64,000 bases of DNA, taken from NCBI GenBank assembly GCA_964404745.1, contig CAYOLG010000016.1, positions 45,197-109,196 on the forward strand, read 5' to 3'. Origin of the DNA: Pelagisphaera sp964404745. Its GTDB lineage: Bacteria > Verrucomicrobiota > Verrucomicrobiia > Opitutales > Opitutaceae. A program made the position numbers and the translations under genes. Each line of letters starts with the position of its first letter. The first letter of the stretch is position 1. The notes below the pieces were generated by a model. It did no database searches. It was not told the DNA's origin and was given only the letters and a program-made list of their open reading frames with translations. Shown here piece by piece: positions 33,820-43,043 of the stretch.

Positions 33820-35268
33820 ATGAAATACCTTCTCACCCTTCTTCTCGCCTTGCTTTCCTGCAATCTTATCGGCGCAACCAAACCGAACTTCGTTTTCATC
33901 TACGCTGACGATATGGGATGGACCGGTACGTCGGTGGAAATGATTCCCGGAGACTCCAGAACGAAGAGCGACTACTACCACACGCCCAATATCGAAAAAC
34001 TCGCCACCATGGGAATGCGTTTTTCAGCCGCCTACGCTCCCGCGGCCATGTGCACACCCAGCAGAGCAGCCGTGCTGACGGGCAAGACTCCCGCCGAGAT
34101 CCACATCACTACCCCTGGCACCGGCTTGGGTACCAATGCCCACAAGATGCGTCCGCCAACTCAACTACGAGAATTTCCCGAATCGGAAATTTCCATTGCC
34201 GAAGCTCTAAAAACTGCCGGCTACGCCAGCGCCTACTTCGGTAAATGGCACCTGGGACAAGGCAACCCCGGACAGCATGGCTTCGATACCCATGATGGAT
34301 CGACCTCTAACTTCACTCCAGAAGGCTCAGGGCCCGACAACCCGAAAGACATCTTTGGCATCAACGGACGAGCGGTTACGTTCATGCGAGAGAATGTAAG
34401 TAAAGAACGCCCATTTTACGTTCAGCTCTTTCACTACGCTGTTCACGCCCCCACCGCAACCAAAGCTAAGTCGGAAGCGAAATTCGAAGCGGCCAAGAAA
34501 GGGGAGCTTCACAAGGATGCTTCATTCGCCGGAATGACGTGGGATTTCGATCAGAGCGTTGGGGCCGTTATGAAGGAGATCGAAGACTTGGGCGTCGCCG
34601 ACAAAACCTTTGTCGTCTTTATGTCCGATAACGGCGCCCCCAGCAACCCACGCTTTGGTCTTCAAAATAACGCTCCACTCAACAAGGGAAAAACAACTCT
34701 ATACGAGGGCGGAATCCGAGTTCCCTTGATCATTGCCGGACCCGGCATACCTGCGAATAGCCACAGCGCTGAATCCGTCACTGGCTGCGATCTTTTCCCC
34801 ACTTTCTGCGAATGGGCTGGAGTAGACATCAAACACAGTATCGATGGTTCCAGCCTAGCCGCTCTCCTCAGCGGGAAAAAAGACAAGCTGACTCGGCACG
34901 TGGATTCGCTCCTCTTCCATACTCCGCACTACGGGAGAGGACCTGAAGCCCGGCCAACTACCGCTATTATCGCGGGCGATCTCAAGCTCATCAGGGACTG
35001 GGAGTCCAACTCGCACAAGTTGTTCGACCTAAGCAAAGACATTGGCGAGAAAAAGAACCTTGCTGGCTCCCACCCAGAGAAGCTCAAAGAGCTCATAGCC
35101 GTAATGGATAATCGGTTACAATCAGTAGATGCTCAGCTTCCCGTAAAAAATCCCGATTACAATCCCAATGCTCCCTTGCCTGAACCCCGAGGCCCAGGAG
35201 GCCGTGGACAAGGTAGGCCAGACGGCCCAGGTGGAGGGCAAAACCGTCCGGCCAGAGCGGCAAACTAG
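33820..35268 (+). CDS. Secreted sulfatase with Gly/Pro-rich tail
   Basis: A 482-residue sulfatase. The start at 33820 gives a good signal peptide (MKYLLTLLLALLSCNLIGA); the longer frame from 33766 would bury it. The formylglycine site is CTPSRAA with C78, the metal motif is ADDMGWTG, and YFGKWHLGQG, VFMSDNGAPS and YEGGIRVPLIIAGPG follow. The C-terminus, from about residue 455, is unusual: it is rich in Gly, Pro and Arg (PRGPGGRGQGRP then GPGGGQNRP) and probably unstructured. ThuA lies just upstream and a PQQ-type propeller gene converges from the other side. The substrate is unknown. Confidence 0.92.
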   Translation: MKYLLTLLLALLSCNLIGATKPNFVFIYADDMGWTGTSVEMIPGDSRTKSDYYHTPNIEKLATMGMRFSAAYAPAAMCTPSRAAVLTGKTPAEIHITTPGTGLGTNAHKMRPPTQLREFPESEISIAEALKTAGYASAYFGKWHLGQGNPGQHGFDTHDGSTSNFTPEGSGPDNPKDIFGINGRAVTFMRENVSKERPFYVQLFHYAVHAPTATKAKSEAKFEAAKKGELHKDASFAGMTWDFDQSVGAVMKEIEDLGVADKTFVVFMSDNGAPSNPRFGLQNNAPLNKGKTTLYEGGIRVPLIIAGPGIPANSHSAESVTGCDLFPTFCEWAGVDIKHSIDGSSLAALLSGKKDKLTRHVDSLLFHTPHYGRGPEARPTTAIIAGDLKLIRDWESNSHKLFDLSKDIGEKKNLAGSHPEKLKELIAVMDNRLQSVDAQLPVKNPDYNPNAPLPEPRGPGGRGQGRPDGPGGGQNRPARAAN

Positions 35269-35309
35269 AGCTTCACTACCGCTACGCCATCTTGGCTTTC
35301 GCTCCGACG

Positions 35310-36647
35310 CTATTCACCCCTCAAATCGTAGCAAATCAATCGCGAGCCCATTGCGTTTTGATTCACGAATAGCAGGCCTTTGCTCACTGTGGGAATACCC
35401 CAGGTTTCGGGAGCTCGAAACAATTGAGTCTGGGATATGATTTTCGCCTCTTGAGGCGACAAATCGAGCCAGATCAACGTACCCTGATCTCCGATACAGA
35501 GAAAAGCTCCATCGACATGCAGCAAGCTCGCTCTCCCCAAGCGGGCATTCTCAAGATCGATGCCATCACGCCACATTTCTTTTCCCGATTCAATTTCGTA
35601 ACAGACGATTTCCGTGCCACCTGTCCCATGGACGCCATACAAGTAGCCATCATGAGAAACTGGCGTGGTAAACTGACTGCCAAACCGCTCCGCTTTCCAC
35701 CGGATAGATGCGGAGCCCCCTTTGGCGAAATCTATCAAGGCCCCGCCCTCCGTGTAGGCTTCCGTAATGAATACTCCATTTTCCACGACAACAGGCGATG
35801 CCGCGTTAACTGATGCGAACATCTGAGCTCGCCAAGGTATAGCAGCTTCGATCTCCCCGTTACTCGGATCAATACTAAGCAATCCGCCAGTCGGGGGCCG
35901 AACCATACCCCCAGCGAATACCATGACTCGCTTGAGACCGTTGATTTCCGCCGGGACGGGCGACGCGTAACTGGCATGCCATTCATGTTCGGTCTTCCAC
36001 AGCAGATCGCCCGTGCGTTTGTTAAAGCTGGCCACGCACGCGTCGCCACCGACATTCACGATCAATTGATCCTCGATAACTAGCGGACAACTTCCCCTGC
36101 CGAAAAAGAGCGGAGCCGGGCCAAAGGATTCGTCTAGATCCTTCTTCCAAACGAGCTCGCCAGAACGGAGCTTGAGACAGTGCAAATCGCTTTGTACTCC
36201 GACTGCAAATACAAGATCGCCATCTATAACAGGACCCGCCCGAGGAGCATCTCTGATTCCGTAATTGGACCCAAGCTGCACCGGATAGTCCACTTTCCAA
36301 TACCGTTTACCCGTTTCCGGATGGAGGCATTCGATCATTTCCCTTCCATCCAGTTCATGAATCATGACCAAATAGTCACCGGCAATCACCACTGGAGCAT
36401 GACCAGATCCACGCTCCACTTCCCATACCTTGCCCGGACCTACATCGGGGAATGACTTCAGTAAGCGCGTTTCCTTTGAATGCAGATCGTGCCGTAATCC
36501 GAGAAATCGCGGCCAATCTTCGGTCACCGCTTCTGGAGAAAGTGGCTTAGGTGGAGAATGGTACGTTAGTCTATCGAAGGCCTCAGGCGCCGCCAAAGCG
36601 ATTTGAACGCCCACGGCAAATGCCACTATCGAGATTAAGGCTCTCAC
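35310..36647 (-). CDS. PQQ-type beta-propeller protein (BamB-like), secreted
   Basis: A 445-residue exported propeller of the PQQ-binding-like superfamily. A signal peptide (ISIVAFAVGVQIALA) is followed by WPRFLGLRHD and repeated blades with A/S-x-x-x-x-G-x-x-x-W cores (GELVWKKDLDE, GDLLWKTEHEWH, GKEMWRDGIDLE). Such proteins in PVC genomes are often called 'outer membrane protein assembly factor BamB' but are usually not true BamB; they may bind redox cofactor or act as scaffolds in the periplasm. No cytochrome motif is present. It is the downstream-most gene on this strand before the convergent sulfatase and shares its fold with the protein at 44460-45731. Confidence 0.82.
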   Translation of the reverse strand: MRALISIVAFAVGVQIALAAPEAFDRLTYHSPPKPLSPEAVTEDWPRFLGLRHDLHSKETRLLKSFPDVGPGKVWEVERGSGHAPVVIAGDYLVMIHELDGREMIECLHPETGKRYWKVDYPVQLGSNYGIRDAPRAGPVIDGDLVFAVGVQSDLHCLKLRSGELVWKKDLDESFGPAPLFFGRGSCPLVIEDQLIVNVGGDACVASFNKRTGDLLWKTEHEWHASYASPVPAEINGLKRVMVFAGGMVRPPTGGLLSIDPSNGEIEAAIPWRAQMFASVNAASPVVVENGVFITEAYTEGGALIDFAKGGSASIRWKAERFGSQFTTPVSHDGYLYGVHGTGGTEIVCYEIESGKEMWRDGIDLENARLGRASLLHVDGAFLCIGDQGTLIWLDLSPQEAKIISQTQLFRAPETWGIPTVSKGLLFVNQNAMGSRLICYDLRGE

Positions 36648-36679
36648 GGAATTTCTATATAAAAAACAAACTACTGTAG

Positions 36680-36698
36680 ACGCGATCGCTGATCGCGT
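36680..36698 (-). terminator. Hairpin after the efflux operon
   Basis: A perfect 8-bp stem ACGCGATC/GATCGCGT with a 3-base loop. Reading the minus strand it lies 25 bases after the lipoprotein stop and is followed by a T-rich stretch (TTTGTTTTTT about 12 bases later). It could terminate the efflux operon, but the T-run is not adjacent. Confidence 0.4.
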
Positions 36699-36723
36699 TA
36701 TCGGTCAATCCAGAACCCGTCAA

Positions 36724-37269
36724 CTACTGCGATTCACGATAAATCCCCGATGCGTTGATGATCAAATTCTTGTCGGTCGAGGACGGATCAACCGTACCGG
36801 CAACGACGATCTTATCGAGTTCGGTTAGGCCGCCCGCTCCTTTAAGTGACGCGGCGATCGGGAGACCGTCGACAAGAAGTTGTACGCTAGCTCGATTAGC
36901 GACGATCTTTGGGCGATCCTCGCAACAAGCGTCCCACGGCGTCTGGCAAGCGTCGCCTGGAATCTCATTACAGTAATGGAGACTTTCGTCGCCTATCACT
37001 AATGTGGCAAAACCTTTGCCAAACGGCTCGTGGGCTCCTCCGATTCGTCCGGAGACCACTATGGTTTCGCCTGGTTTGGCCGAGGCCCTCGCCTCGGAAA
37101 CGGTTACTGCCTCCGCCGGTTTCTCCGAAAGCATGAAGCCTTTCAGTTGCACAGGCGTTTCAGCTCTAGAATCTGCATCCGACCCCCTTTGAGAGCATCC
37201 CGAGATGGCAAGACCCACGGCGGCGATGACAAGAACTAAAACGGTTTGTTTTACTTTATTTGTATCCAT
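36724..37269 (-). CDS. Cys-bearing lipoprotein of the efflux operon (unknown function)
   Basis: A 181-residue predicted lipoprotein: the signal ends in the lipobox AISGC (C25). The mature part has an OB-fold-like start (AKPGETIVVSGRIGG), then a Cys cluster (YCNEIPGDACQTPWDACCE) and a C-terminal half with KIVVAGTVDPSS. The four or five clustered cysteines could bind metal or form disulfides. I do not recognise a named family. It is the last gene of a minus-strand operon with two FtsX-type permeases, an ATPase and an HlyD adaptor, so it may be an accessory or substrate-capture component of that exporter. A hairpin follows. Confidence 0.7.
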   Translation of the reverse strand: MDTNKVKQTVLVLVIAAVGLAISGCSQRGSDADSRAETPVQLKGFMLSEKPAEAVTVSEARASAKPGETIVVSGRIGGAHEPFGKGFATLVIGDESLHYCNEIPGDACQTPWDACCEDRPKIVANRASVQLLVDGLPIAASLKGAGGLTELDKIVVAGTVDPSSTDKNLIINASGIYRESQ

Positions 37270-37315
37270 TATTATGATATTTTGTATATTCGTTGTTTTT
37301 AACCTGTAAACACTA

Positions 37316-38467
37316 TTAATTTGACCGCAGGGCTACTGGCAGAGAGGCCTTCAAACACCGTAAAGCAGGAGGAATCGCTCCGAGCGAGCCCAAAGCCAAA
37401 CCCGCTACTAACCCCATAGCTATAACGTCTGGAGTCAGGGCTAGGGTGAACGTTCCTATGGAAAAATTGACGGCAACCCCCTCCAGCAGCCCTACCGCCA
37501 AGAATGCGGCTAGCAAAGTCCCCAGCAAAGTAGCGAGCAAGCTCTCCTGCAACAGGGACACGAAAATCGAAACCCGCGAATACCCAACCGCTTGCAATGT
37601 CGCTACTTCGCGAATACGCGAGGCAAATGCTGCATAGAGCATATTCATACCTCCAAAAGCTGCCCCGACTGCTATCAGAATAGCGGTCAGCCAAGTCATT
37701 CCGCGTATGGGAGCGTAGAATTGGGCGAGTTTGCCGTAATAGTCTGACTCCCGCATGGCAACCAATTCCAAGTCCAAGCGCTGCCGAGCGAATAGATCCG
37801 CATTAGCAAAAGCGTCCAAAGTCTCCATCCTTATCACAATGCAGGATAGATTCTCTCTTTGCGTAAGCGTCATCAAATCGCTGCGGTTGAACCATATTTC
37901 AGACTCCATCACCGTTCCTGGAGCATCGAAAATACCCGCCACCTTGAAGGACTGTCCTTCGAAAGTTATGCTTTCTCCTCGGGCCAGATATTCGCTAGCC
38001 GTATCAAGGGTCAAATAGGCCAGTCGGCCTACTATAACTTCCCCAGTACCGGGGAAACCGCCGTCTATAATACGAACTTCTTGATGCGCCTCGAAAACTT
38101 CTGGCGTAACGCCGCGCAACAGAGCTTGCGGTTCGCTTCCATCCGCTAACAGCACTTCACCCATGTAGTGAACTTCCCCTGACACCGCAAGGGTTCCTGC
38201 TCGCCCCGCAATACCGCGTATCCCCGCAGCCGCCAATGTCTCACACTGCACGGATATCTCGCTTCGTTCCACACTTTCCTCCGAGCCCGCCCCCAAAAGA
38301 ATCACGTTTTGAGGCGATCCCGTCGCTTTGAGAACCCGCTCCATTCCATTGTTAAAGGCCCCCGCCGCGAAAATGAGAAACACCACCATTGCGGCGCCGC
38401 CAATCTTTTGCGCCAAACGGGAAGGATCCCTGAGGAGATTTCTGGTAGCATATGAAAACGGTAGCAT
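37316..38467 (-). CDS. FtsX/MacB-type ABC transporter permease
   Basis: A 383-residue inner-membrane permease with one N-terminal TM (KIGGAAMVVFLIFAAGAF), a large periplasmic domain (about 45-265) and three C-terminal TMs (LTAILIAVGAAFGGMN, LQESLLATLLGTLLAAFL, DVIAMGLVAGLALG). This is the layout of MacB/LolC-type mechanotransmission permeases. The cytoplasmic EVATLQAVGYSR segment before TM3 is the usual coupling helix contact for the ATPase. It follows the second permease by 12 bases. With the second permease it probably forms a heterodimer that works with the HlyD adaptor. Confidence 0.93.
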   Translation of the reverse strand: MLPFSYATRNLLRDPSRLAQKIGGAAMVVFLIFAAGAFNNGMERVLKATGSPQNVILLGAGSEESVERSEISVQCETLAAAGIRGIAGRAGTLAVSGEVHYMGEVLLADGSEPQALLRGVTPEVFEAHQEVRIIDGGFPGTGEVIVGRLAYLTLDTASEYLARGESITFEGQSFKVAGIFDAPGTVMESEIWFNRSDLMTLTQRENLSCIVIRMETLDAFANADLFARQRLDLELVAMRESDYYGKLAQFYAPIRGMTWLTAILIAVGAAFGGMNMLYAAFASRIREVATLQAVGYSRVSIFVSLLQESLLATLLGTLLAAFLAVGLLEGVAVNFSIGTFTLALTPDVIAMGLVAGLALGSLGAIPPALRCLKASLPVALRSN

Positions 38468-38479
38468 ATTGAGTCTTGT

Positions 38480-39634
38480 TTAGCTAGTTCTCAACGAGGC
38501 GACGATGGGTTTTCTTGCGGCAACAAGGGCCGGCCATATCGAAGCCACTAGCCCCAATAAAATCGCTACCAGCAACCCGTAGATGACAACGGGGACACTG
38601 GGAGTCAAGGCGAGCGTCAGACCTTCATTGCCCAGCGTAAATCGATTCCAGTAGAAAAATAGTCCCGCTGACAGGCAGCCCAATAGCCCTCCGGCAAGTC
38701 CGAGCAACGCCCCCTCCCAAACCATAATCATTCCTACAGCTAAACGGGAAAATCCAATCGTCTGGTATACAGCGCTCTCCATAACCCTTGACCGAGCAGC
38801 TAACAGCAAGGCATTGGCAACGAGCCCCAGAACAGCAAACACAGCCCCCAGCCCTAGCCAGCGAGTGAAACCGACCAGTTCAATCATTTCACTCGCCGTT
38901 TGCGCGAAAAAGGCTTTCTCGGGACGAGTATCGGTTGGATTCTCATCGGAGGCGAAAAGGGCGTCGATGCGTTCGGCCACTAATTCCATTTCCGAAGGGC
39001 TTTGGACGCGTACGTTAAATTGGGTGACCACACCCAAACCTACATTGGACGCTTGCTGTAAAAAGGGCAGATGCACATACGCGACATTGTTATCCTGAGC
39101 TTCCGGCGAATCGATCACCCCCGCCACCCATACGCGGACACCAACAGCCTCGAACTGGTCTCCAGGCTCCAATCCACGCCTCTGAGCAAAATGACGCCCA
39201 ACCAACGCTGCATCGCTTCTCGATCGCCACGCCTGATAAGAACCGGAGACGATTTCCAAGTCCGGATTGTAATTTTGCAGCGATTCGGTGGGCACCCCTC
39301 TGAAAGTAATTACATCAAGGCTGGCCCCACAATTGTTTACCGTAATCTGAACGGGTAGCGCCTCCACCACGCCATCAATTCTCTGTATGTCATCTACGTA
39401 ACGTTCAGGCAATCTCGAGGTAGCTGGGCAGAATCGATTTTCCCGGTAAACCACCAAGGTGTTATCCTCCGAAGTGGCTTCCGTCACTACGCTGAGCGAT
39501 CGCTGCATAGTCTCGACCGACGCATAGAGAAACATGCCAATCGACACTCCCGCTATCGTCAGCAGGCTGCGAATACGGTGGCGAGTCAGTTGCTTGAAGG
39601 CCAAGCCGCAAAGTATCCAAACATAGGAAATCAT
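38480..39634 (-). CDS. FtsX/MacB-type ABC transporter permease
   Basis: A 384-residue permease with the same layout as its neighbour: TM1 near residues 15-40 (RIRSLLTIAGVSIGMFLYASV), a periplasmic domain with VEALPVQITVNNC and DQFEAVGVRVWVAG, and three C-terminal TMs (LGAVFAVLGLVANALLLAA, MVWEGALLGLAGGLLGCL, VVIYGLLVAILLGLVA). The coupling segment reads MESAVYQTIGFSR. It starts as ATGA overlap with the ATPase gene, so the ratio of subunits is likely fixed by coupled translation. It probably pairs with the permease at 37316-38467. Confidence 0.93.
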   Translation of the reverse strand: MISYVWILCGLAFKQLTRHRIRSLLTIAGVSIGMFLYASVETMQRSLSVVTEATSEDNTLVVYRENRFCPATSRLPERYVDDIQRIDGVVEALPVQITVNNCGASLDVITFRGVPTESLQNYNPDLEIVSGSYQAWRSRSDAALVGRHFAQRRGLEPGDQFEAVGVRVWVAGVIDSPEAQDNNVAYVHLPFLQQASNVGLGVVTQFNVRVQSPSEMELVAERIDALFASDENPTDTRPEKAFFAQTASEMIELVGFTRWLGLGAVFAVLGLVANALLLAARSRVMESAVYQTIGFSRLAVGMIMVWEGALLGLAGGLLGCLSAGLFFYWNRFTLGNEGLTLALTPSVPVVIYGLLVAILLGLVASIWPALVAARKPIVASLRTS

Positions 39635-40344
39635 ACCAGAGCAACCCCCTCTCGTTTGTCATTCTCGCTAAGTCTCCCCTTGTCTAGATGAAGCGTTTTC
39701 GCGGCCGCTTCGGCAGCCAAGGGATCATGGGTAACCATAACGATCGTCTTACCCAAATCGGAAGCTAAGGTCTTTAGCAATTCGAGAATTTGAGCGGCGG
39801 AATCCCTATCCAAATCCCCAGTCGGCTCGTCCGCCACAACTAGGCCTGGATCGGCCACGATGGCCCGAGCGATAGCCACTCGCTGCTCTTGGCCGCCAGA
39901 GAGCTCAGATGGACGGTGATTAGACCGATCGGCCAATCCCACCAATTCCAAGGCAGACTCAACGCGTTTGGAGCGCTCCTTTCGGCCTAGCGAGCGATTC
40001 AAGAGCAAAGGCAGCTCTACGTTCTCATAAGCGGTTAAAATAGGTACGAGGTGATACAACTGAAAAATGTATCCACAGTTCTGAGCTCGCCACTCAGTCA
40101 ATTCCCCCCGTGAAAGCTTGGCTAAATCCCTTCCCCCGACCACTAGCCGCCCCGAAGTCGGTTGATCGATTCCGGCAATCAAATTCAACAACGTGGTCTT
40201 TCCTGAACCCGATGGACCCATCAGGGCCAGGAACTCGCCCTTGGCAACGTCCAAATCCAGCCTCTCCAAAGGCGTTATTATAGCCTGCCCTTTTCGATAG
40301 GATTTACTTATCTCGCGACACTGAATAAATGCTTCTGATTCCAT
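39631..40344 (-). CDS. ABC transporter ATPase (MacB/LolD-type)
   Basis: A 237-residue ATPase with all ABC motifs: Walker A GPSGSGKTT, the Q-loop in YIFQLYHLVP, signature LSGGQEQRVAIARA, Walker B VVADEPTGDLD and the H-loop in MVTHDPLAA. The sequence is of the MacB/LolD/FtsE class that works with FtsX-like permeases. It overlaps the downstream permease by four bases and starts 15 bases after the HlyD adaptor stop. It powers export, from the periplasm or the outer leaflet, rather than classical import. Confidence 0.96.
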   Translation of the reverse strand: MESEAFIQCREISKSYRKGQAIITPLERLDLDVAKGEFLALMGPSGSGKTTLLNLIAGIDQPTSGRLVVGGRDLAKLSRGELTEWRAQNCGYIFQLYHLVPILTAYENVELPLLLNRSLGRKERSKRVESALELVGLADRSNHRPSELSGGQEQRVAIARAIVADPGLVVADEPTGDLDRDSAAQILELLKTLASDLGKTIVMVTHDPLAAEAAAKTLHLDKGRLSENDKREGVALV

Positions 40345-40359
40345 TGTCCTTTTCCCTCC

Positions 40360-41817
40360 CTAGAGATTCGTGTTCGCGGCAATCACCCGTTCCCCAGCTC
40401 TCAAATCCGCTGGCGGGTTGGCGACTACCCGATCGCCCGGCCGGAGCCCTTCACGCGCCCGAATGTAGCCATCTCGCTCATCCAAATCGAGCGATACACG
40501 TCGACGCTCAACACGCTCATTCGATTGATCTAGTACCCATACTTCGGCTACATTGTTGGATTTCTCCATCAAAGCCGATTCCGGCACATACACGCGAACG
40601 GCAGTCACTTCCTTCCATTCTGAAATCCCTGCGCCCGCGTCCCCAATCGCAGTAGAAAGAAACTCAGCTCGGCAAAGCATGTCTGGTCGCAATCTTTCAT
40701 CGGGAGAATCGATGGCTACTTTCACTTGCAGCGTGTTTCGCTGCAAATCCGCCTCACCCGAAATTCGCGTAACCACCCCCCGAAAAACAGTGTCCGGGAG
40801 AAAATTAGATCGAATACGCGCAGCCTGTCCCACGTTCAGCTGAGCCGCTTCCGATAGTGGCACGTCAATCCTGGCCTGGAGCTTCTCCGGGTCGTAGAGA
40901 TATGCGATAGCAGCGGAATCCTTGTTGTCCGATCCTAGCATGCGTTGCTGCCCTGGTTGGACAAAAAGTCGCATCACTCGTCCTTCGATAGGAGAACGGA
41001 TCCGAGTACGCTCCAAGGCGAGGGTTCGTCTGGAGACTTCCGTCTCCGCTAAAGTGATCTCGCCGAGAATCTGCTCGCGAACGCTCACAATCCGGCGCAA
41101 CTGCGCCTCCGCCTCCGCTATCTCTGACTGAATAGCCTCAATCTCGGATCCTTGGGCTACGGCTTTCTGACGGGACTCGATGATCGCCGTCTGAGGAACG
41201 CCATCCGGGCCTGCGCCCTCGAATCGCTCCGCCTCCTCAAGCCTGAATACCAGCAAAGCTTCCGCCCCATTTAGACGTTGCTTATGGGCTGCAATACGGG
41301 CCTGGGTAGCGTCTTGCTCGGCTTTATTGCTCGCTAGCCGCGATTTGGCCACCTTTCGTGAGGCCTTCGCGGTAGCCAGATCTAGCTCCGCATCATCGTC
41401 TACTAAGGACGCGATAATATCATCTTTGCCTACTTTGTCCCCTTCGAGAACAAATACCTCATCGACAACGCCGGAAATTAGGGCAGTCGCTTTCACAGGC
41501 AAGGGATCGGGCTCGATCCAGCCTGAGGCTTGGAACAATACGGGAGCCGAATAGGCATCCTCCGAAGTTGCTGAGACTGAGGCCACCGCTCTACCTGCCC
41601 CGGGATCTTCGGCCAAGGTCATCACATTGACTAGCGCCAGCTCCCGAGCCGGCAAAAGTCTCTCCCCAAAAAGGATGGCCATCAGCGACAAAAATCCAAG
41701 CAAGAGCCCAACGGGAATCCCGTAGGATGCCAGCCAATGCCGAGCCCCTGAAGGATTGGAAGCCTCGCTGACAGCCGTGCTCTTCCTTGAAAGAGAACCT
41801 AGTTTTTCTAAAGACAT
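40360..41817 (-). CDS. HlyD/MacA-type periplasmic adaptor
   Basis: A 485-residue membrane-fusion protein. One N-terminal TM (YGIPVGLLLGFLSLMAILFG) anchors it. A barrel-sandwich (lipoyl-like) half appears in GVVDEVFVLEGDKVGKDDIIASL, a long coiled coil of about 150 residues follows (about 150-285, rich in Ala, Glu and Arg), and the second lipoyl half is SPIEGRVMRLFVQPGQ. The C-terminal membrane-proximal domain has RPGDRVVANPPADLRAG. This is the adaptor that joins the ABC permeases to an outer-membrane exit duct; no TolC-like protein is in the window. It is the first obvious structural gene of the efflux operon. Confidence 0.93.
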   Translation of the reverse strand: MSLEKLGSLSRKSTAVSEASNPSGARHWLASYGIPVGLLLGFLSLMAILFGERLLPARELALVNVMTLAEDPGAGRAVASVSATSEDAYSAPVLFQASGWIEPDPLPVKATALISGVVDEVFVLEGDKVGKDDIIASLVDDDAELDLATAKASRKVAKSRLASNKAEQDATQARIAAHKQRLNGAEALLVFRLEEAERFEGAGPDGVPQTAIIESRQKAVAQGSEIEAIQSEIAEAEAQLRRIVSVREQILGEITLAETEVSRRTLALERTRIRSPIEGRVMRLFVQPGQQRMLGSDNKDSAAIAYLYDPEKLQARIDVPLSEAAQLNVGQAARIRSNFLPDTVFRGVVTRISGEADLQRNTLQVKVAIDSPDERLRPDMLCRAEFLSTAIGDAGAGISEWKEVTAVRVYVPESALMEKSNNVAEVWVLDQSNERVERRRVSLDLDERDGYIRAREGLRPGDRVVANPPADLRAGERVIAANTNL

Positions 41818-41946
41818 GTGATTCGTTCGTTGTGACTAGAATGGAGCGATATCAGCCCAGGTAGGCGTTTACGCTCCGGGTAAAAACGAGCGTTTTGCGC
41901 GCTCGGAACTTCGAGCCCAGACACTGGGCGATAACGAATCGATGAA

Positions 41947-42339
41947 TCAGATACGCAGGCTCTGCAGCCTAGCAAGCCGCTCCCTGAGAACGGGCTTGGC
42001 CCAATCTAAAGCGGGGCGCGGTATTGGGACTGTTTTGGCGAAAGTCGAGTCGTAGTCCAAGCCTCCATCCAGAACGGCAATCACCAAACTCGAGCCTTCT
42101 AATTGCAATTTCGGGCTCAGAAGGGCGGCTAGCAAATCGTTCTCATGAGAACCTTCCAGTTCACAACAAACGCAATCGATCGGGTTGGAACGCTCGCCCG
42201 GATCCGAGCAGCATCCCTTGGAATCCTGATCAATCGGAAACTCGCAGCTTTCAGCCATTGCGCAATCGCCAAGGGAACACGAGCCTTGAACGAGGCCTCC
42301 CGCGACGAAGCACATGAAAATGACGGCTGCTAATCTCAC
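41947..42339 (-). CDS. Small Cys-rich exported protein
   Basis: A 130-residue protein read from a GTG at 42339 (an ATG eight codons later is an alternative). After a short signal-like start the mature part has about eight clustered cysteines (SCSLGDCAMAESC, GCCSDPGE, DCVCCELEG) followed by a Cys-free C-terminal half. The pattern suits metal binding or disulfide cross-linking. I know no family. It lies 129 bases upstream of the efflux adaptor and may be part of the same transcription unit, which also contains a Cys-bearing lipoprotein. Together they hint at metal or thiol stress efflux, which is inference. Confidence 0.6.
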   Translation of the reverse strand: MRLAAVIFMCFVAGGLVQGSCSLGDCAMAESCEFPIDQDSKGCCSDPGERSNPIDCVCCELEGSHENDLLAALLSPKLQLEGSSLVIAVLDGGLDYDSTFAKTVPIPRPALDWAKPVLRERLARLQSLRI

Positions 42340-42451
42340 TGAAAATAACCTTGTTCGAACTTTGCTATTTTGTCAACGCGGCATGCAGGCAACTGATTTC
42401 AAATCGGCGCACAAGTTGTACCACTTCCAAGCAATTAACATCGGCAGTGGG

Positions 42452-42805
42452 CTATTCGGACTTTAGACCGCCTCCTACCCCAACCCGTCGTCGGGCTTCC
42501 CGGCATTGTTCGCTTCCCGGCTCAAACTTGCGGCAAGTTTCTGGTCGCGTTTCGTAGATGCGGCAAAGCTGATCATCCTTCAGGAAGACACAGGCCTGTT
42601 TTCTGAACAACGGAAACAAACGATAGGCAACACTACCCTCCTCGCCCAGGAAATCGTCGCAACGGACACCCGCCTCCCGAATCTGCGGCTCCCGTTCCGC
42701 ATCGCTCGCGAGGACGAATATCGGATAGCAACGGCAACAGGCCCCGCAATTCTCGCAGTCATACATCCCTTCCTCGCTATCTTTACTCAAAACCCAATAC
42801 CCCAT
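42452..42805 (-). CDS. YkgJ-like Cys-cluster protein
   Basis: A 117-residue protein of the YkgJ-type family (putative zinc or iron chelating cluster). The pattern CENCGACCRCYP, CDDF, QACVFLKDDQLCRIYETRPETCRKF is the family's eight-Cys arrangement. I chose the ATG at 42805 because AGGAG precedes it by nine bases; another ATG at 42766 sits right before the first Cys and also has a purine-rich upstream. Members are thought to hold a metal and may help assemble or maintain metalloproteins. It precedes the Cys-rich small protein on the same strand by 112 bases. Confidence 0.88.
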   Translation of the reverse strand: MGYWVLSKDSEEGMYDCENCGACCRCYPIFVLASDAEREPQIREAGVRCDDFLGEEGSVAYRLFPLFRKQACVFLKDDQLCRIYETRPETCRKFEPGSEQCREARRRVGVGGGLKSE

Positions 42806-42896
42806 GCCCAAAGATCTCCTATGAGACAAGACTTGCGACTGTATTTTTCCGAACACAACAAGGGTTGCGTTTCGTCGCGGACTCTAGGAACCGCTC

Positions 42897-42941
42897 TACG
42901 CCGCGATTATCCTAGGGCTATTGCCTAATCATCGCGGCGTA
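42897..42941. repeat. 11-bp inverted repeat, GCGGC family
   Basis: TACGCCGCGAT (42897-42907) and ATCGCGGCGTA (42931-42941) form a perfect stem with a 23-base loop. Directly after it GCGGCGTAAAGCCGCTCCCACGC offers an alternative smaller hairpin. It lies between the YkgJ-like and alcohol dehydrogenase starts. Confidence 0.6.
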
Positions 42942-43043
42942 AAGCCGCTCCCACGCTTGAATGCAACTTTTGTTGACGCCCTAAGCGCTGACCACCAAAA
43001 GCGATTGCCCTTTCCGCTCAGCAATATAGGGAACCACCAACGC

